Shown here: piece by piece, positions 50,760 through 60,391 of the stretch
Layout: each line of letters starts with the position of its first letter
Position numbering within the stretch: position 1 is the stretch's first letter
Translations under genes and position numbers: made by a program
The notes under the pieces: model-generated
What the model saw: only the letters and a program-made list of their open reading frames with translations
What the model was told of the DNA's origin: nothing
The model's database searches: none
Assembly: GCA_041399085.1 (NCBI GenBank)
Contig: JAWKTM010000016.1
Span: 72,735 to 136,734 of the forward strand
Length of the DNA stretch: 64,000 bases
Reading direction: 5' to 3'
From: JAWKTM01 sp041399085
Lineage (GTDB): Bacteria; Planctomycetota; Planctomycetia; Pirellulales; Pirellulaceae

Positions 50760-52253
50760 TCAAACCACCGGTCCGACTTGATCGCCGCCGTTGCGTTGGG
50801 CGGCGTTGAGCGAATTCTTCAATCGGTCGAGCAGCGAGATCGGTAGGTCGCCGCCGCGTACATCCGTTCGGCCAATGCTGACCGAAAACTCGCAGCAGCC
50901 CGTCGCACTGGGAAACGCGAACTGAGCCGCCCCGGCCCGAATCCGCTCGGCCACCATCGTGGCGCTTTCGATCGTGGCTCGCGGCAACAGTATCACCGTG
51001 CTGGATCGGCCAAGCTGGCACAGCACGTCCATCTCGCGCATCGTCGCGTCCAGATGCAACGTGAGCGACCGCAGCACCAGCTCGGCGCTGCGGCAGCCGT
51101 AACGCAACGCCAGATGATCGAAGTTGTCGATCTCCGTCAGCAGCAAACAGAACGGATCGCCGCCGCGGTTCCACTCCGCAATTCGCTGCCGGATATATGA
51201 GAACAGCATCGTACGATCGCACCAAGTGACTCGGCACGCGCCCGGTAGGCCCGGCGGCTTGTGAGCCAATTGCATGAGGCTGTACAGGCTGGGCTCTTCG
51301 TCCACCTGGTTCAGCCACTCTTCCGAATCGCACGAACTGAGATCGAATTGCAGCGGCGTGTCGTCGGGATCGCGGTCCAAACTGGGAGGCGCGGCGACAA
51401 TTGTGGTACCGGTATGACAATGCGTGGCGTCGCGGCCGGCTTGTTTCGCCGCATACAACGCGGCGTCGGAGCGTTGCACCAGATGCGTCGGATGTTCGTT
51501 CGGTTGCAGCAAGGCGACTCCGCAACTGGCCGACACTTCCACACTCTGATTGCCGATCTTAAAGCGAGCCCGACGCAGGGTGCGGCGAAAACAATCGGCG
51601 GCCGCGGCGGTTTCCGCCGTACTCATGCCGGTCAGTACGACGGCGAACTCCTCACCACCATAGCGGGCAATCAATTCCGCTCCCGCAATGCTCTGCTGCA
51701 GGATCGTCGCGACTCCTCGCAGCACGCCATCGCCCGCTCGATGCCCATAGGTATCGTTCAATCGTTTGAAATGGTCCACGTCGATCATGATGAACGTCAG
51801 CGGCGCCATGCTGCGGCGAACTTCCGTCGTGCGACGGCTCAGCTCATCCTCAAAGGCTCGCCGATTCGACAGATTGGTCAACGCATCGGTCCGAGCTTCG
51901 TTGGCGTGCCATTTGATTTTCATCGATTGTTCGTGAACCCGCGCTTCGGCGGCACGCAAGCGTTCGTTCAACTCGGCGTGAGTCGTTTTAAGCTGGCCCA
52001 ATAGCGACAAACATGCTTCAGCTTGTAGGAGCGGATTAGGATGGTCATTATCCTCGGCGTCGTGCGTACTGAGTGAGTCGTCGAAGTTCGTCAGCATCGT
52101 CAATGTGCAATGGATCCGCGCGAGACAGTCGGCTATCTCGCCGCCGGATTGCCGAACGCCTGGCGAATCGGCCAGCGGTGGCACGCACACGGTCGACGCG
52201 GATGGCGCGAGCGTCGAAAGGGTTGAGGATTCACTCATACTATTGACATTCAT
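50760..52253 (-). CDS. Tandem GGDEF protein (diguanylate cyclase)
   Basis: A 497-residue cytoplasmic protein. After a helical N-terminal region with a short coiled coil (ELNERLRAAEARVHEQS) comes an intact GGDEF domain (about residues 120-290): TDALTNLSNRRAFEDEL, IMIDVDHFKRLNDTYGHRAG and ARYGGEEFAVVL. The RxxD inhibitory site upstream of GGEEF is absent. A second GGDEF-like domain follows (CDRTMLFSYIRQRIAEWN, LLLTEIDNFDHLALRYG) in which the active motif reads QLGRSSTVILL, so it is degenerate. The first domain should make c-di-GMP; the second may only bind nucleotide or protein. It is last in a run of four same-strand signalling genes. ATG 52238 is an alternative start. Confidence 0.88.
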   Translation of the reverse strand: MNVNSMSESSTLSTLAPSASTVCVPPLADSPGVRQSGGEIADCLARIHCTLTMLTNFDDSLSTHDAEDNDHPNPLLQAEACLSLLGQLKTTHAELNERLRAAEARVHEQSMKIKWHANEARTDALTNLSNRRAFEDELSRRTTEVRRSMAPLTFIMIDVDHFKRLNDTYGHRAGDGVLRGVATILQQSIAGAELIARYGGEEFAVVLTGMSTAETAAAADCFRRTLRRARFKIGNQSVEVSASCGVALLQPNEHPTHLVQRSDAALYAAKQAGRDATHCHTGTTIVAAPPSLDRDPDDTPLQFDLSSCDSEEWLNQVDEEPSLYSLMQLAHKPPGLPGACRVTWCDRTMLFSYIRQRIAEWNRGGDPFCLLLTEIDNFDHLALRYGCRSAELVLRSLTLHLDATMREMDVLCQLGRSSTVILLPRATIESATMVAERIRAGAAQFAFPSATGCCEFSVSIGRTDVRGGDLPISLLDRLKNSLNAAQRNGGDQVGPVV

Positions 52254-52300
52254 TTCTAGTCTTTGAACCGGCGCAAAGACATGACACCGGCCTTAAACGC

Positions 52301-53593
52301 TCAATCGCTGTCGGCACACTCAATTCTCACTTGTACCACTTGATCCCGGCAGTCTAAGAATGCATCGACCACTCGCGGATCGAAGTGCTTTCCTCGGTTC
52401 TCACTAATGATTTCGAAGCATTTCTCCAGTGGAAACGGCGGCTTGTAGGGACGTTTGCTGCTGAGCGCGTCAAACACGTCGGCCACCGCGACGATCCGCC
52501 CCGCGATCGGAATGTCCTCGCCGGCTAATCCCAGCGGATAACCAGCGCCATCCCAACGCTCGTGATGAGTCAGTGCAATTGCGTGCCATGGATATAAGAG
52601 GCGACGAGGCCAAGTCCATAATGGATTCGCCCACTAATGTATGAGCCCGGAGAATCTTCCAGTCGTTCATCGACATCGGCTCGAATGTTTGCTTGCCGAT
52701 GGAAACGTGTCGCTGCATGATTCCAATTCATCCGGAGAGAGCTTGCCCGGCTTCGAGAATCGAATCAGGGAACCCCGATCTTTCCAATGTCGTGCAATGG
52801 CGGCATGTTCGATCAGTTCGACAGTCGTGGAGTCCATCCCCAACTTGCGAGCAATGATGCCAGAGTAACGGCCCACTCGGATCACGTGCCGCCCTGTTTC
52901 GTTGTCGCGATACTCAACGATCCTCGCTAAACAGTGAATCAGCTCCAGTCGCGAGGCCGCGAGCTCCGCCGTGCGTCTGCGCACTTGGCGTTCCATATCC
53001 AACGCATGGGCTCGCAGATGGTCGTAGTGTGATTTAACGACCAAGGCATTCCGGACTCTTGGTGTCAGATCCGTGGGACGAAAAGGCTTACATAAGAGAT
53101 CGGTAGCCCCCAATTCCAGAGCTTCGGCCCGCGCCTCCTCGTCGTCCGATCCGGTCACCACAATCACCGGGATATGAGCCAGATGTTCGTCCGCGCGGAT
53201 CTGCGACAACAATGTGAGACCACTGATCTCGGGCATGACTAGATCCAACAGAATCACATCGGGCTGCTCGCGCATCACCATAGTGATCACATTACGCGGA
53301 TCGGTCGACGTGAGGATGTTAGCGTAGCCAGCTTCGTGCAGACATTTCTTCAGGATCAGCACATTGATTGGTTCGTCATCGACAATCAAGATCCTTGCCT
53401 GGGCCGAAGGTTTCGGGCGCTTAAGTCCACCAAGCGGGCCGAACGCGTCGGTTTCCGGCTTATCGCTGGACGCAACCGGCACGACGGGTAGACCGCCCAA
53501 CGGGCTCGAAAATTCGGGCAATGATGTGTCGAGCGAGGCGTTCATGATGGGCATCATTGATTCGGTTGGAGGACAAAATAGAGGGCTAGGCAT
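52301..53593 (-). pseudogene. Response regulator with HD-GYP domain, several frameshifts
   Basis: The first 215 residues are intact: a receiver domain (ARILIVDDEPINVLILKKCL, DVILLDLVMPEISG with the phospho-Asp, VIVVTGSDDEE, CKPFRPTDL). An HD-GYP domain follows (LARIVEYRDNETGRHVIRVG) and then breaks. HD with IGKIGVP, KPGKLSPDEL, LTHHERWDGAGYPLGLAGED and VADVFDALSSKRPYKP are all readable, but in changing frames near 52799, 52766, 52755, 52720 and 52580. If whole, it would degrade c-di-GMP under control of the upstream kinases. The start overlaps the hybrid kinase stop by 8 bases. Pure indels without loss of sense favour a sequence-quality problem. Confidence 0.8.
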
Positions 53594-56276
53594 TCAGCGT
53601 GGACAACAATACAGGAACATGATTCAAACAGCGTTCGACTTCATCACGCAGGTCTTTCAATTCGACGAGAATCACATCAAAGTCTTGCAAGCTCGCCGAC
53701 GATTCCAACTTGGCGGCCCGTTGTGACAGTGGCATCGCGGCCAAGTTGGCGGCTACGCCTTTCATCGTGTGGGCCGTCGCCTTCAACTCCTTGGCGTTGC
53801 GACCTTCGACGGCCCTTTCCAAGGCCGAGAGCTGTTCTGGCACGCGCGACTGGAACATTTCGATGATCGTGCGGCACATGTCGATGTCGTTGAAACAGCG
53901 GCCCATCAGCGCGTCAGAATCGATCGCGGGCGGCATGTCGGATGGCCGCTGTTGTGAGCTCACTTCGCTGTGACTTGGTTGGCTCGAGGCTTGGTCTGCC
54001 GCCATGGGATTCGAGCGGTCCGACGGCGGAGCGGTGTGCGATTCCGGCGGCGGTTCGGATTCCCCCGAGTGGTGCTCGTCACATTCCGAACTGTTCGGCT
54101 CCAAAGGCTGAACGCACCGTGGGGATGTGAGGAGCGACTCCATCGCGGAGAACAGCAAAGTCTGGTCGAGAGGTTTGGTCACATAATCATCCATGCCGGC
54201 CGCGAGACATTCTTCGCGGTCCCCTTTTACTGCATTCGCCGTTAATGCCACGATCGGTACGCGAAGCTGGTCCGGCGCTGTGTGAGAGACTTCGCTTTCC
54301 CACCGACGGATTGCTCGCGCCGCCTCGAAGCCGTCCATCACGGGCATTTGACAATCCATGAGTATCAGTTGATACCGTCCCGATTTCGCGCCTTCCAAAG
54401 CGCCCTGACCGTTGCTAACGACATCGCATTCATATCCTGCTCGTCGCAGCACTTCGGAAGCCACGAGTTGGTTAATCTCATTGTCTTCGGCCAACAGAAT
54501 GCGGGCTCCGCAACTGTGTTGCAATGATGAATCGGCCGCAGCCGGTTGAACGATTTCGATTCCCGATGGCAACCACGGATGTAGGTTATTGGAAGCCGTA
54601 TCGATCACCGCGTCGAACAATCGCGATTGCCGGACGGGTTTCGTGAGATAACAGGACAACCCCAGATCACGTTGCTGGGATTCGGAAATGGCGTCGTTCA
54701 AGGAGGTCAGCATGATTAACCGTAGCTGCCGCAGTTCACCGTGCCCGCGGATCTCCTCGATCAATTGCAGACCGTCCATTTCCGGCATTTGCATATCGAG
54801 GATTGCCATATCAAATGGGCGGCCCCGTTCCACGGCTTGAAGCAACAGACGCAGCGCCGATCGAGCGTCCTCGGTGGCGACCGACGACAGGCCCCAGCGT
54901 TCCAACTGAGTTTGTACGATTTCACGATTAGTGGGATTATCGTCGACCACTAGGAGTCGCAAGTTCTTTAGATTGGGAGGAGCGGTTCGATCCTGTTCGG
55001 ACTTCGCCGCCGGCTTAAGCTGGGCAGTGAACCAAAACGTCGATCCGATGCCAGGTTGGCTTTCCACATCAATCACGCCGCCGAACAGATCGATTAATCG
55101 TTTCGACAGAATCAACCCCAAACCGGTACCGCCATACTTGCGCGTGGTGGATGAATCCACTTGCGAGAAGGGCTTAAATAGACGCTCGCGCCTTTCGGGC
55201 GGGATTCCGATTCCAGAATCCGTCACCGAGAATCGCACGGTGGCGTCCCGTTCGTCTTGACGTTCCACGCTGGCTTGAACCAGGACATGACCGGTCTCGG
55301 TGAACTTGAGGGCATTGGTAATCAGATTCAGCAGAACTTGACGTAAACGGTCGGGGTCGCCGTGAACACGAAGGGGCACATCGGGTTGAATATCACAACA
55401 TAGTTCGATGCCCTTTTGTTCGGCCTTCAACACGAACATTTCGGCCGAGTCTTCTAAGAGCTTATGTAGATCGAAGTCGACTGAATCCAGTTCCAACTTG
55501 CCAGCTTCGATCTTCGAGAAATCGAGAATGTCGTTAATGAGGCTGAGCAGGCAATCCGCCGAGGCTCGGCTAGTGCGAACGTAGCGTTGTTGCACGGTGT
55601 CGAGCGGCGTGGCGGCCAGCAATTCGAGCATGCCGATTACGCCGTTCAAAGGCGTGCGAATCTCATGACTCATATTGGCTAGAAACTCGCTCTTCGCGCG
55701 GCTGGCCTGTTCGGCCGCATCACGCGCCTCGATCAGCTCCAAGGAACGTTCGTGAACCGCTTGTTCCAGGTCGGTTTGTTGTTGTTCCGCAGCCCGGGCC
55801 AAGTTCCATTTGGTGGTTAGCGCTAGGGCCAGTTGCCGGACTTCAACACCATCGAACGGTTTCTTGAGAATGAGAAAACGATCCGTCGCGCCGAGTGCGT
55901 CGACGATGTCGCGCCACGAATAGTCGCTGTAGGCCGTACATATGACGACTTCCAGCGATGGTTGGACTTCCCAGAGTCGCCGAATGGTTTCCAGTCCGCT
56001 CCAACCAGGCGGCATCCGCATATCGACAAACGCCACGGCGTACGGCCTGCCTCGGGACATAGCCGCATGAAGGCATTCCAGTCCCTGCTGGCCTTGATAG
56101 GCGGAATCGAACTCGAAAGCAACGGAAGATTCAGGCGAAGTGTCGCCGGTGGATTCGCCAAACAGCTCGCGTTCGACATCGGCCAACGAAGTTGAACGTG
56201 GCGGCTGGATGGCCTTCTTCAGGTCGTCGTGGATCGACGGGTTATCGTCGATAATTAGAATGCGTCGGTTGTCCAT
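53586..56276 (-). CDS. Hybrid sensor histidine kinase with three receivers and Hpt domain
   Basis: An 896-residue protein with no membrane helix. Order: receiver 1 (ILIIDDNPSIHDDL, AVAFVDMRMPPGWSG); a coiled coil; HisKA (KSEFLANMSHEIRTPLNGVI, phospho-His); HATPase (NLITNALKFTETG, VTDSGIGIPPERRERLF, YGGTGLGLILSKRLI); receiver 2 (LLVVDDNPTNREIV, MAILDMQMPEMDG); receiver 3 (ILLAEDNEINQLVASEVL, LILMDCQMPVMDGFEA); and a C-terminal Hpt domain with AHTMKGVAANL. It can run a complete phosphorelay. It lies between the CHASE4-type kinase and the HD-GYP regulator on the same strand, overlapping the latter by 8 bases, so the regulator is the likely final target. Confidence 0.92.
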   Translation of the reverse strand: MDNRRILIIDDNPSIHDDLKKAIQPPRSTSLADVERELFGESTGDTSPESSVAFEFDSAYQGQQGLECLHAAMSRGRPYAVAFVDMRMPPGWSGLETIRRLWEVQPSLEVVICTAYSDYSWRDIVDALGATDRFLILKKPFDGVEVRQLALALTTKWNLARAAEQQQTDLEQAVHERSLELIEARDAAEQASRAKSEFLANMSHEIRTPLNGVIGMLELLAATPLDTVQQRYVRTSRASADCLLSLINDILDFSKIEAGKLELDSVDFDLHKLLEDSAEMFVLKAEQKGIELCCDIQPDVPLRVHGDPDRLRQVLLNLITNALKFTETGHVLVQASVERQDERDATVRFSVTDSGIGIPPERRERLFKPFSQVDSSTTRKYGGTGLGLILSKRLIDLFGGVIDVESQPGIGSTFWFTAQLKPAAKSEQDRTAPPNLKNLRLLVVDDNPTNREIVQTQLERWGLSSVATEDARSALRLLLQAVERGRPFDMAILDMQMPEMDGLQLIEEIRGHGELRQLRLIMLTSLNDAISESQQRDLGLSCYLTKPVRQSRLFDAVIDTASNNLHPWLPSGIEIVQPAAADSSLQHSCGARILLAEDNEINQLVASEVLRRAGYECDVVSNGQGALEGAKSGRYQLILMDCQMPVMDGFEAARAIRRWESEVSHTAPDQLRVPIVALTANAVKGDREECLAAGMDDYVTKPLDQTLLFSAMESLLTSPRCVQPLEPNSSECDEHHSGESEPPPESHTAPPSDRSNPMAADQASSQPSHSEVSSQQRPSDMPPAIDSDALMGRCFNDIDMCRTIIEMFQSRVPEQLSALERAVEGRNAKELKATAHTMKGVAANLAAMPLSQRAAKLESSASLQDFDVILVELKDLRDEVERCLNHVPVLLSTLNA

Positions 56277-56416
56277 GTTCTGATCTCATGTTCGGCGTCG
56301 TGGCGAACAAGGCGGCAAACCATGGATGACGCGAATATGTTGGCGTCGTATTCCAACGTTCAGAGCCTGCCCCGGTTCCGATTAAAATATAGGTCACGGT
56401 TATGGGATAAATAGTC

Positions 56417-58315
56417 TCAGGCGAGTTGCAGCGCCTCCGAGACGCCTTGCGGCAGTCTTAAGGCAAACGTGGCCCCCTGCCCCACCCCATCGCTGGTCAC
56501 GCGAATGCTGCCTCCCATTTCCGTGGCGGCATTGGCACAGTAGTGCAGACCGAAGCCATGTCCGGTTGCCTTGGTTGTAAATCCGTGGCAGAAAATCTTG
56601 CATAAGTTCTCCGGAGATATCCCAACTCCACTGTCGACGACTTCCAACAGAACATCGTCCTCAACCTTGGTGATCACGATCCGAAGTTGTCGCGAAGAGT
56701 TTTCATTGGCCAGGATGGCCTCGATCGCATTTTTGACGAGATTGGTTGCGATTTGCATCAATTTCGTCTTGTTCAGCATTACCGTTGGCAGAGGTTCATA
56801 ATGGCTCTGCACGGTGATGTGATGCTGCTGAAATTGTGGTTCATGTAGTCGGAGGATATCCTCCACCATGTCGGAGAACTGCACTTCCTGCTTAAAGTCG
56901 GGTCCACCAGCATAAGCTTGCTGCGTTGCGATCACGTCGCGAATATGGCGAATCGTGTCTCGTAGTCGACCGACCTCCATCACATTGTCGTTGTGCTCTT
57001 CCTGCAACATGGCGGCTAGCGACGAGAGATAGTCGAGTAGCTTTGGGCCTCGCGCGTCGGCCGTCAAGAACGTAGCAATTTGGCCACGTTGTTCTTCTAG
57101 CAGCATGGTGGCTTTGCGCAGTCCTGCTACTCGCGAATCATGAAGACGGTTTTCCAGGATTTCCGACGAGACATTGGCTGAGTTGATTGCGTTCCCAACA
57201 TTGTGCAGCACGTCGGTCGCGATTTCCGCCATTCCGGCTTGATGGGCAGTCTCGACGACGCGTTCATGCGAATCGGCGAGTCGTTCGACCATGGCATTAA
57301 ACTCGCGAGCAAGCGTTCCGATTTCATCGCTACGCTTGGTTTCCATGCGTGCGCTCAGATCGCCCGTGTCGCCAACTCGCAGGACATGCTCCGTAATTTC
57401 CACGATTGGTGTAATAATGGCGTGACGAAGCACCACATAGGTGCCAGAAAGGATGATTAAGCCGCCAATAACATTCGAGAGCGTGGCGAATCTGGCTGCG
57501 TTCTCCCCTTTCGCCATCATGGTGCGATCTAGATCGGCTCGCAGCAGAACGGCTGGCGATCCATTGACATCTTTCAGCAGACTGTAAGCAGATAGTGTGC
57601 GCGTATCTTGGGGATGCACGACGATATCTTCGCGGCGATCCAATGCGCGGACGAAGGGCCGTTCCGATTCGGGGACCTGTCCATCCAAGACGGGCCAGGC
57701 TTGTAGTGTGACGTGTGTCTGTGTTGCGATATTCTGGATCGCTTGAGAGTCGAGAAACCGCCCCATCACGATGGAACCGCGAATGGGACCTTGGCGTTTC
57801 GAAGTCAAAATCGGCCGGGAGGCGAGCAACAGAGGCCCGTGCCGGGTTACAAACACGCCCTCGACGCATGCCTCGGGGACGGCGTGATGTGTCAGCCGAT
57901 GGTCGGGCATTGCTAGTAGTCGGTCGAAGCGAGGCGAGTCCAGTAATGCTAAATGTTTATGGTCTCGAAGTTCGCGCCACACGATCTGTCCGTCGGAATC
58001 CGTGATGGCAAGTAGGTTGATGTTGGAGTTGGCGAATAGGTCTGGGGTCAGGTTGGACTGTTCGAATTGCGGATTACGATCGGCCACGTAGGCGTATGCG
58101 TCGTCCCATGAAGCCCAGTCGCGAGCCAGATTTGAGAGGTGGGCGAGTTCCGCCTGGATTGCGTCGTGGCAGCGCTGCACATCGCGAGAGGCAAAATCGC
58201 CTTCAAGTTTCGCGATACTAGGCAGCAACACGATTTGCGTGATTGCGTGAGTTGTTGCCGCGAACAGCAGGCACATTAAGAGCAGCGCCAAGGCCACTTG
58301 GATGCGAATCGACAA
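56417..58315 (-). CDS. Membrane sensor histidine kinase (CHASE4-like, HAMP)
   Basis: A 632-residue protein. A first helix (IQVALALLLMCLLFAATTHA) leads to a periplasmic domain of about 230 residues that resembles CHASE4 (DWASWDDAYAYVADRNPQFE). The second helix and HAMP domain follow (VIGGLIILSGTYVVLRHAII, SDEIGTLAREFNAMVERL). The phospho-acceptor box is of the LHNVGNAINSANVSSEIL type (AGMAEIATDVLHNVGN), and the ATPase domain has NLVKNAIEAILANENSS, VVDSGVGISPENLCKIF and TGHGFGLHYCANAATEMGG. It senses an external signal and probably feeds the hybrid kinase that starts 141 bases downstream. Confidence 0.9.
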   Translation of the reverse strand: MSIRIQVALALLLMCLLFAATTHAITQIVLLPSIAKLEGDFASRDVQRCHDAIQAELAHLSNLARDWASWDDAYAYVADRNPQFEQSNLTPDLFANSNINLLAITDSDGQIVWRELRDHKHLALLDSPRFDRLLAMPDHRLTHHAVPEACVEGVFVTRHGPLLLASRPILTSKRQGPIRGSIVMGRFLDSQAIQNIATQTHVTLQAWPVLDGQVPESERPFVRALDRREDIVVHPQDTRTLSAYSLLKDVNGSPAVLLRADLDRTMMAKGENAARFATLSNVIGGLIILSGTYVVLRHAIITPIVEITEHVLRVGDTGDLSARMETKRSDEIGTLAREFNAMVERLADSHERVVETAHQAGMAEIATDVLHNVGNAINSANVSSEILENRLHDSRVAGLRKATMLLEEQRGQIATFLTADARGPKLLDYLSSLAAMLQEEHNDNVMEVGRLRDTIRHIRDVIATQQAYAGGPDFKQEVQFSDMVEDILRLHEPQFQQHHITVQSHYEPLPTVMLNKTKLMQIATNLVKNAIEAILANENSSRQLRIVITKVEDDVLLEVVDSGVGISPENLCKIFCHGFTTKATGHGFGLHYCANAATEMGGSIRVTSDGVGQGATFALRLPQGVSEALQLA

Positions 58316-58649
58316 TGTTTGCCCCTTTCGATTCGGTAAGGTTTATCCGTACCGTCCCACCGAAATCTAGCTTGCCAAGTGTTATCTGCATGAGGGTGAC
58401 GCGGAAATTACCGCGAGTCTTTCCCGTTCTTAGTGGTCGTGCGGAAAAGTAAGGTTGTAACGACGAGGGAGCTCGCCCGGCGTTTATCGCGCGGTCGAGG
58501 CTGTTCCGCCGAGAAAACGTGGTTGAACGTTGCGATTTGTGACCAACAGTTATGGTGAATACCAGTTTTCCGAACCTTGTGGCGGTGGTGGCGCGATTGA
58601 GAACCGAGTGCTGGCGAATACCGCCATGCGGTGAGATGGGTCTTTCTTT
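58316..58649. other. Divergent intergenic region, no gene
   Basis: These 334 bases separate the minus-strand signalling block from the plus-strand flippase operon and should hold promoters for both. I see no convincing promoter pair, hairpin or repeat. Confidence 0.45.
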
Positions 58650-60284
58650 ATGAGCCTTTCCGAAATCACGGCGGATGCCGGTGTGGAGGCGACGTACATT
58701 CCGTCGGCCGATTTCCCAACGGAGTCTATGCGTCACGTAGCGACTGAGTGTCCAGCGGCGACGGATGCCGGCGCGACGGAAGTAATCAGCGAACCAGTTG
58801 GCACGGACAGCTTGAGTACCAGTGTTCTGTTGCTCGGCGGGATGACTGTCGCGCAGAAAGCCATTGGACTAGCGCGAAATATCGCCTTCTGTGGATTGCT
58901 GCTCGACACGGAATTAGGTCGCTGGTCGCTGGCGAATAGTTTTCTCGGGCTTGCCGCGCCGCTAGTAATGGCCGGCTTGCCGGGCACGTTCGGGCGTTAT
59001 GTCGAGCACTATCGGGCGAAGGGACAGTTGCGGCAGTTTTTGTTGTCTACTTCGGTCGCTTGCGCGGTGATCTCCGCGTTGTGCGTAATACTCCTATATG
59101 TCTTTCCGAGCAGTTGTGCTTGGTTAGTGTTTGGGGATTCTCACAAGACAGAGCTCGTGAAACTGACCGCGTTGGCGCTCGCGGCTGTCGTGGCCTTTAA
59201 TTTTTTAGCCGAGTTGTTCATTGCGCTGCGGCAGGCGCGTTTGGTTTCCATAACGCAGTTCGTGAACAGCCTAGTCTTTGCTGTTGTGGGGGTGGCTTTG
59301 CTTGCCGGAACCTCGCTGCGGGAGGAGGCCTTGATTCACGCGTTTCTCGTGGCGAACGTGGTGAGCTTTCTAGTGGGTTGCCACGGTGCGCGGGAGTCTT
59401 GGCGTTCATTGCCAAGTGATTCGCGGCGACTTGGACAGCGTGAACTGTGGTCGAAAATGGTTCCGTTCACGGGTTGGATTTGGGCTTCGACCCTGCTCAT
59501 TAATTTGTTCGAGACCGCGGATCGGTTCATGTTGGTGCATCTTACACCGGGGCGTTTCGGTTCGGCCGACGCGCTGGTCGGGCAATATCATTGCAGCCGC
59601 GTCGTGCCACTGATGATTGTGGGGCTGGCCTGCATGTTCGCGACGGTGATAGTCCCTTATCTCAGCCATGATTGGGAACAAGGACGACGGGACGTCGTGA
59701 GTCGGCGGTTGAATCTCTCCATGAAGTTGATGTCGCTCGGGTTGACGTGGGGGTCGGCTGTTGTTCTGGCAGGTGCGCCGCTGTTATTTGGTTGGGTGTT
59801 ACACGGAAAATACGATGCTGGACTTGATGCCCTTCCGTTAACTTTGACCTACTGTACGTGGTTCAGCATTGGCTGTGTGACACAGACCTACTTATCTTGT
59901 GCGGAGCGGACCAGCTTGATTAGCGTGGCCTACCTGTTGGGGCTCGCTGCCAACATTGTGCTGAATTTCGTACTGATACCAACGTTGGGCTTGTCGGGCG
60001 CTGTCACGGCTACGGCTGTATCGAATCTGATCGCGCTGGTGCTGATCCAGTTGTACAACATTCGGTTGGGCATGCAGGTCGATCGCGGTGTGTGGATTGC
60101 GATGGTCGTGCCGATGCTGATATGTCTCGGTACATTGCCGGCCCTAATGGGGAGCATGATTGTGGCCGTGTTGGCGTTTCGCGGGCGTTGGTACTTCAGT
60201 CCGGATGAACGTCGGCTGTTGTGGGAGGGAGTACGGGGGCCGTATGAACGGGTTCGAGGTCGGCTTCGAGCGTTTGGTGTTTAG
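58650..60284 (+). CDS. Oligosaccharide flippase family membrane protein
   Basis: A 544-residue polytopic protein of the MOP (Wzx/MurJ-like) superfamily. About 50 soluble residues precede the first helix, which begins SVLLLGGMTVAQKAIGLARN, a usual opening of polysaccharide flippases. Twelve to fourteen helices follow (FLGLAAPLVMAGLPGTFGRY, VVAFNFLAELFIALRQARL, VAYLLGLAANIVLNFVLIPT, LGLSGAVTATAVSNLIALVL). It should move lipid-linked sugars across the inner membrane. The methyltransferase gene starts 107 bases downstream, and the acetyltransferase after it, suggesting a surface-polysaccharide operon. Confidence 0.85.
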   Translation: MSLSEITADAGVEATYIPSADFPTESMRHVATECPAATDAGATEVISEPVGTDSLSTSVLLLGGMTVAQKAIGLARNIAFCGLLLDTELGRWSLANSFLGLAAPLVMAGLPGTFGRYVEHYRAKGQLRQFLLSTSVACAVISALCVILLYVFPSSCAWLVFGDSHKTELVKLTALALAAVVAFNFLAELFIALRQARLVSITQFVNSLVFAVVGVALLAGTSLREEALIHAFLVANVVSFLVGCHGARESWRSLPSDSRRLGQRELWSKMVPFTGWIWASTLLINLFETADRFMLVHLTPGRFGSADALVGQYHCSRVVPLMIVGLACMFATVIVPYLSHDWEQGRRDVVSRRLNLSMKLMSLGLTWGSAVVLAGAPLLFGWVLHGKYDAGLDALPLTLTYCTWFSIGCVTQTYLSCAERTSLISVAYLLGLAANIVLNFVLIPTLGLSGAVTATAVSNLIALVLIQLYNIRLGMQVDRGVWIAMVVPMLICLGTLPALMGSMIVAVLAFRGRWYFSPDERRLLWEGVRGPYERVRGRLRAFGV

Positions 60285-60391
60285 GTGGTAGGGCGAGGGT
60301 AGGATGGTTTTGACTGTAGGTAGAAATAGCGTAGAGTCTTATCGGGCGAGCGGGGCTTGCCGCGCTCTTCAACGTGTACCGAGGAGTTGTC

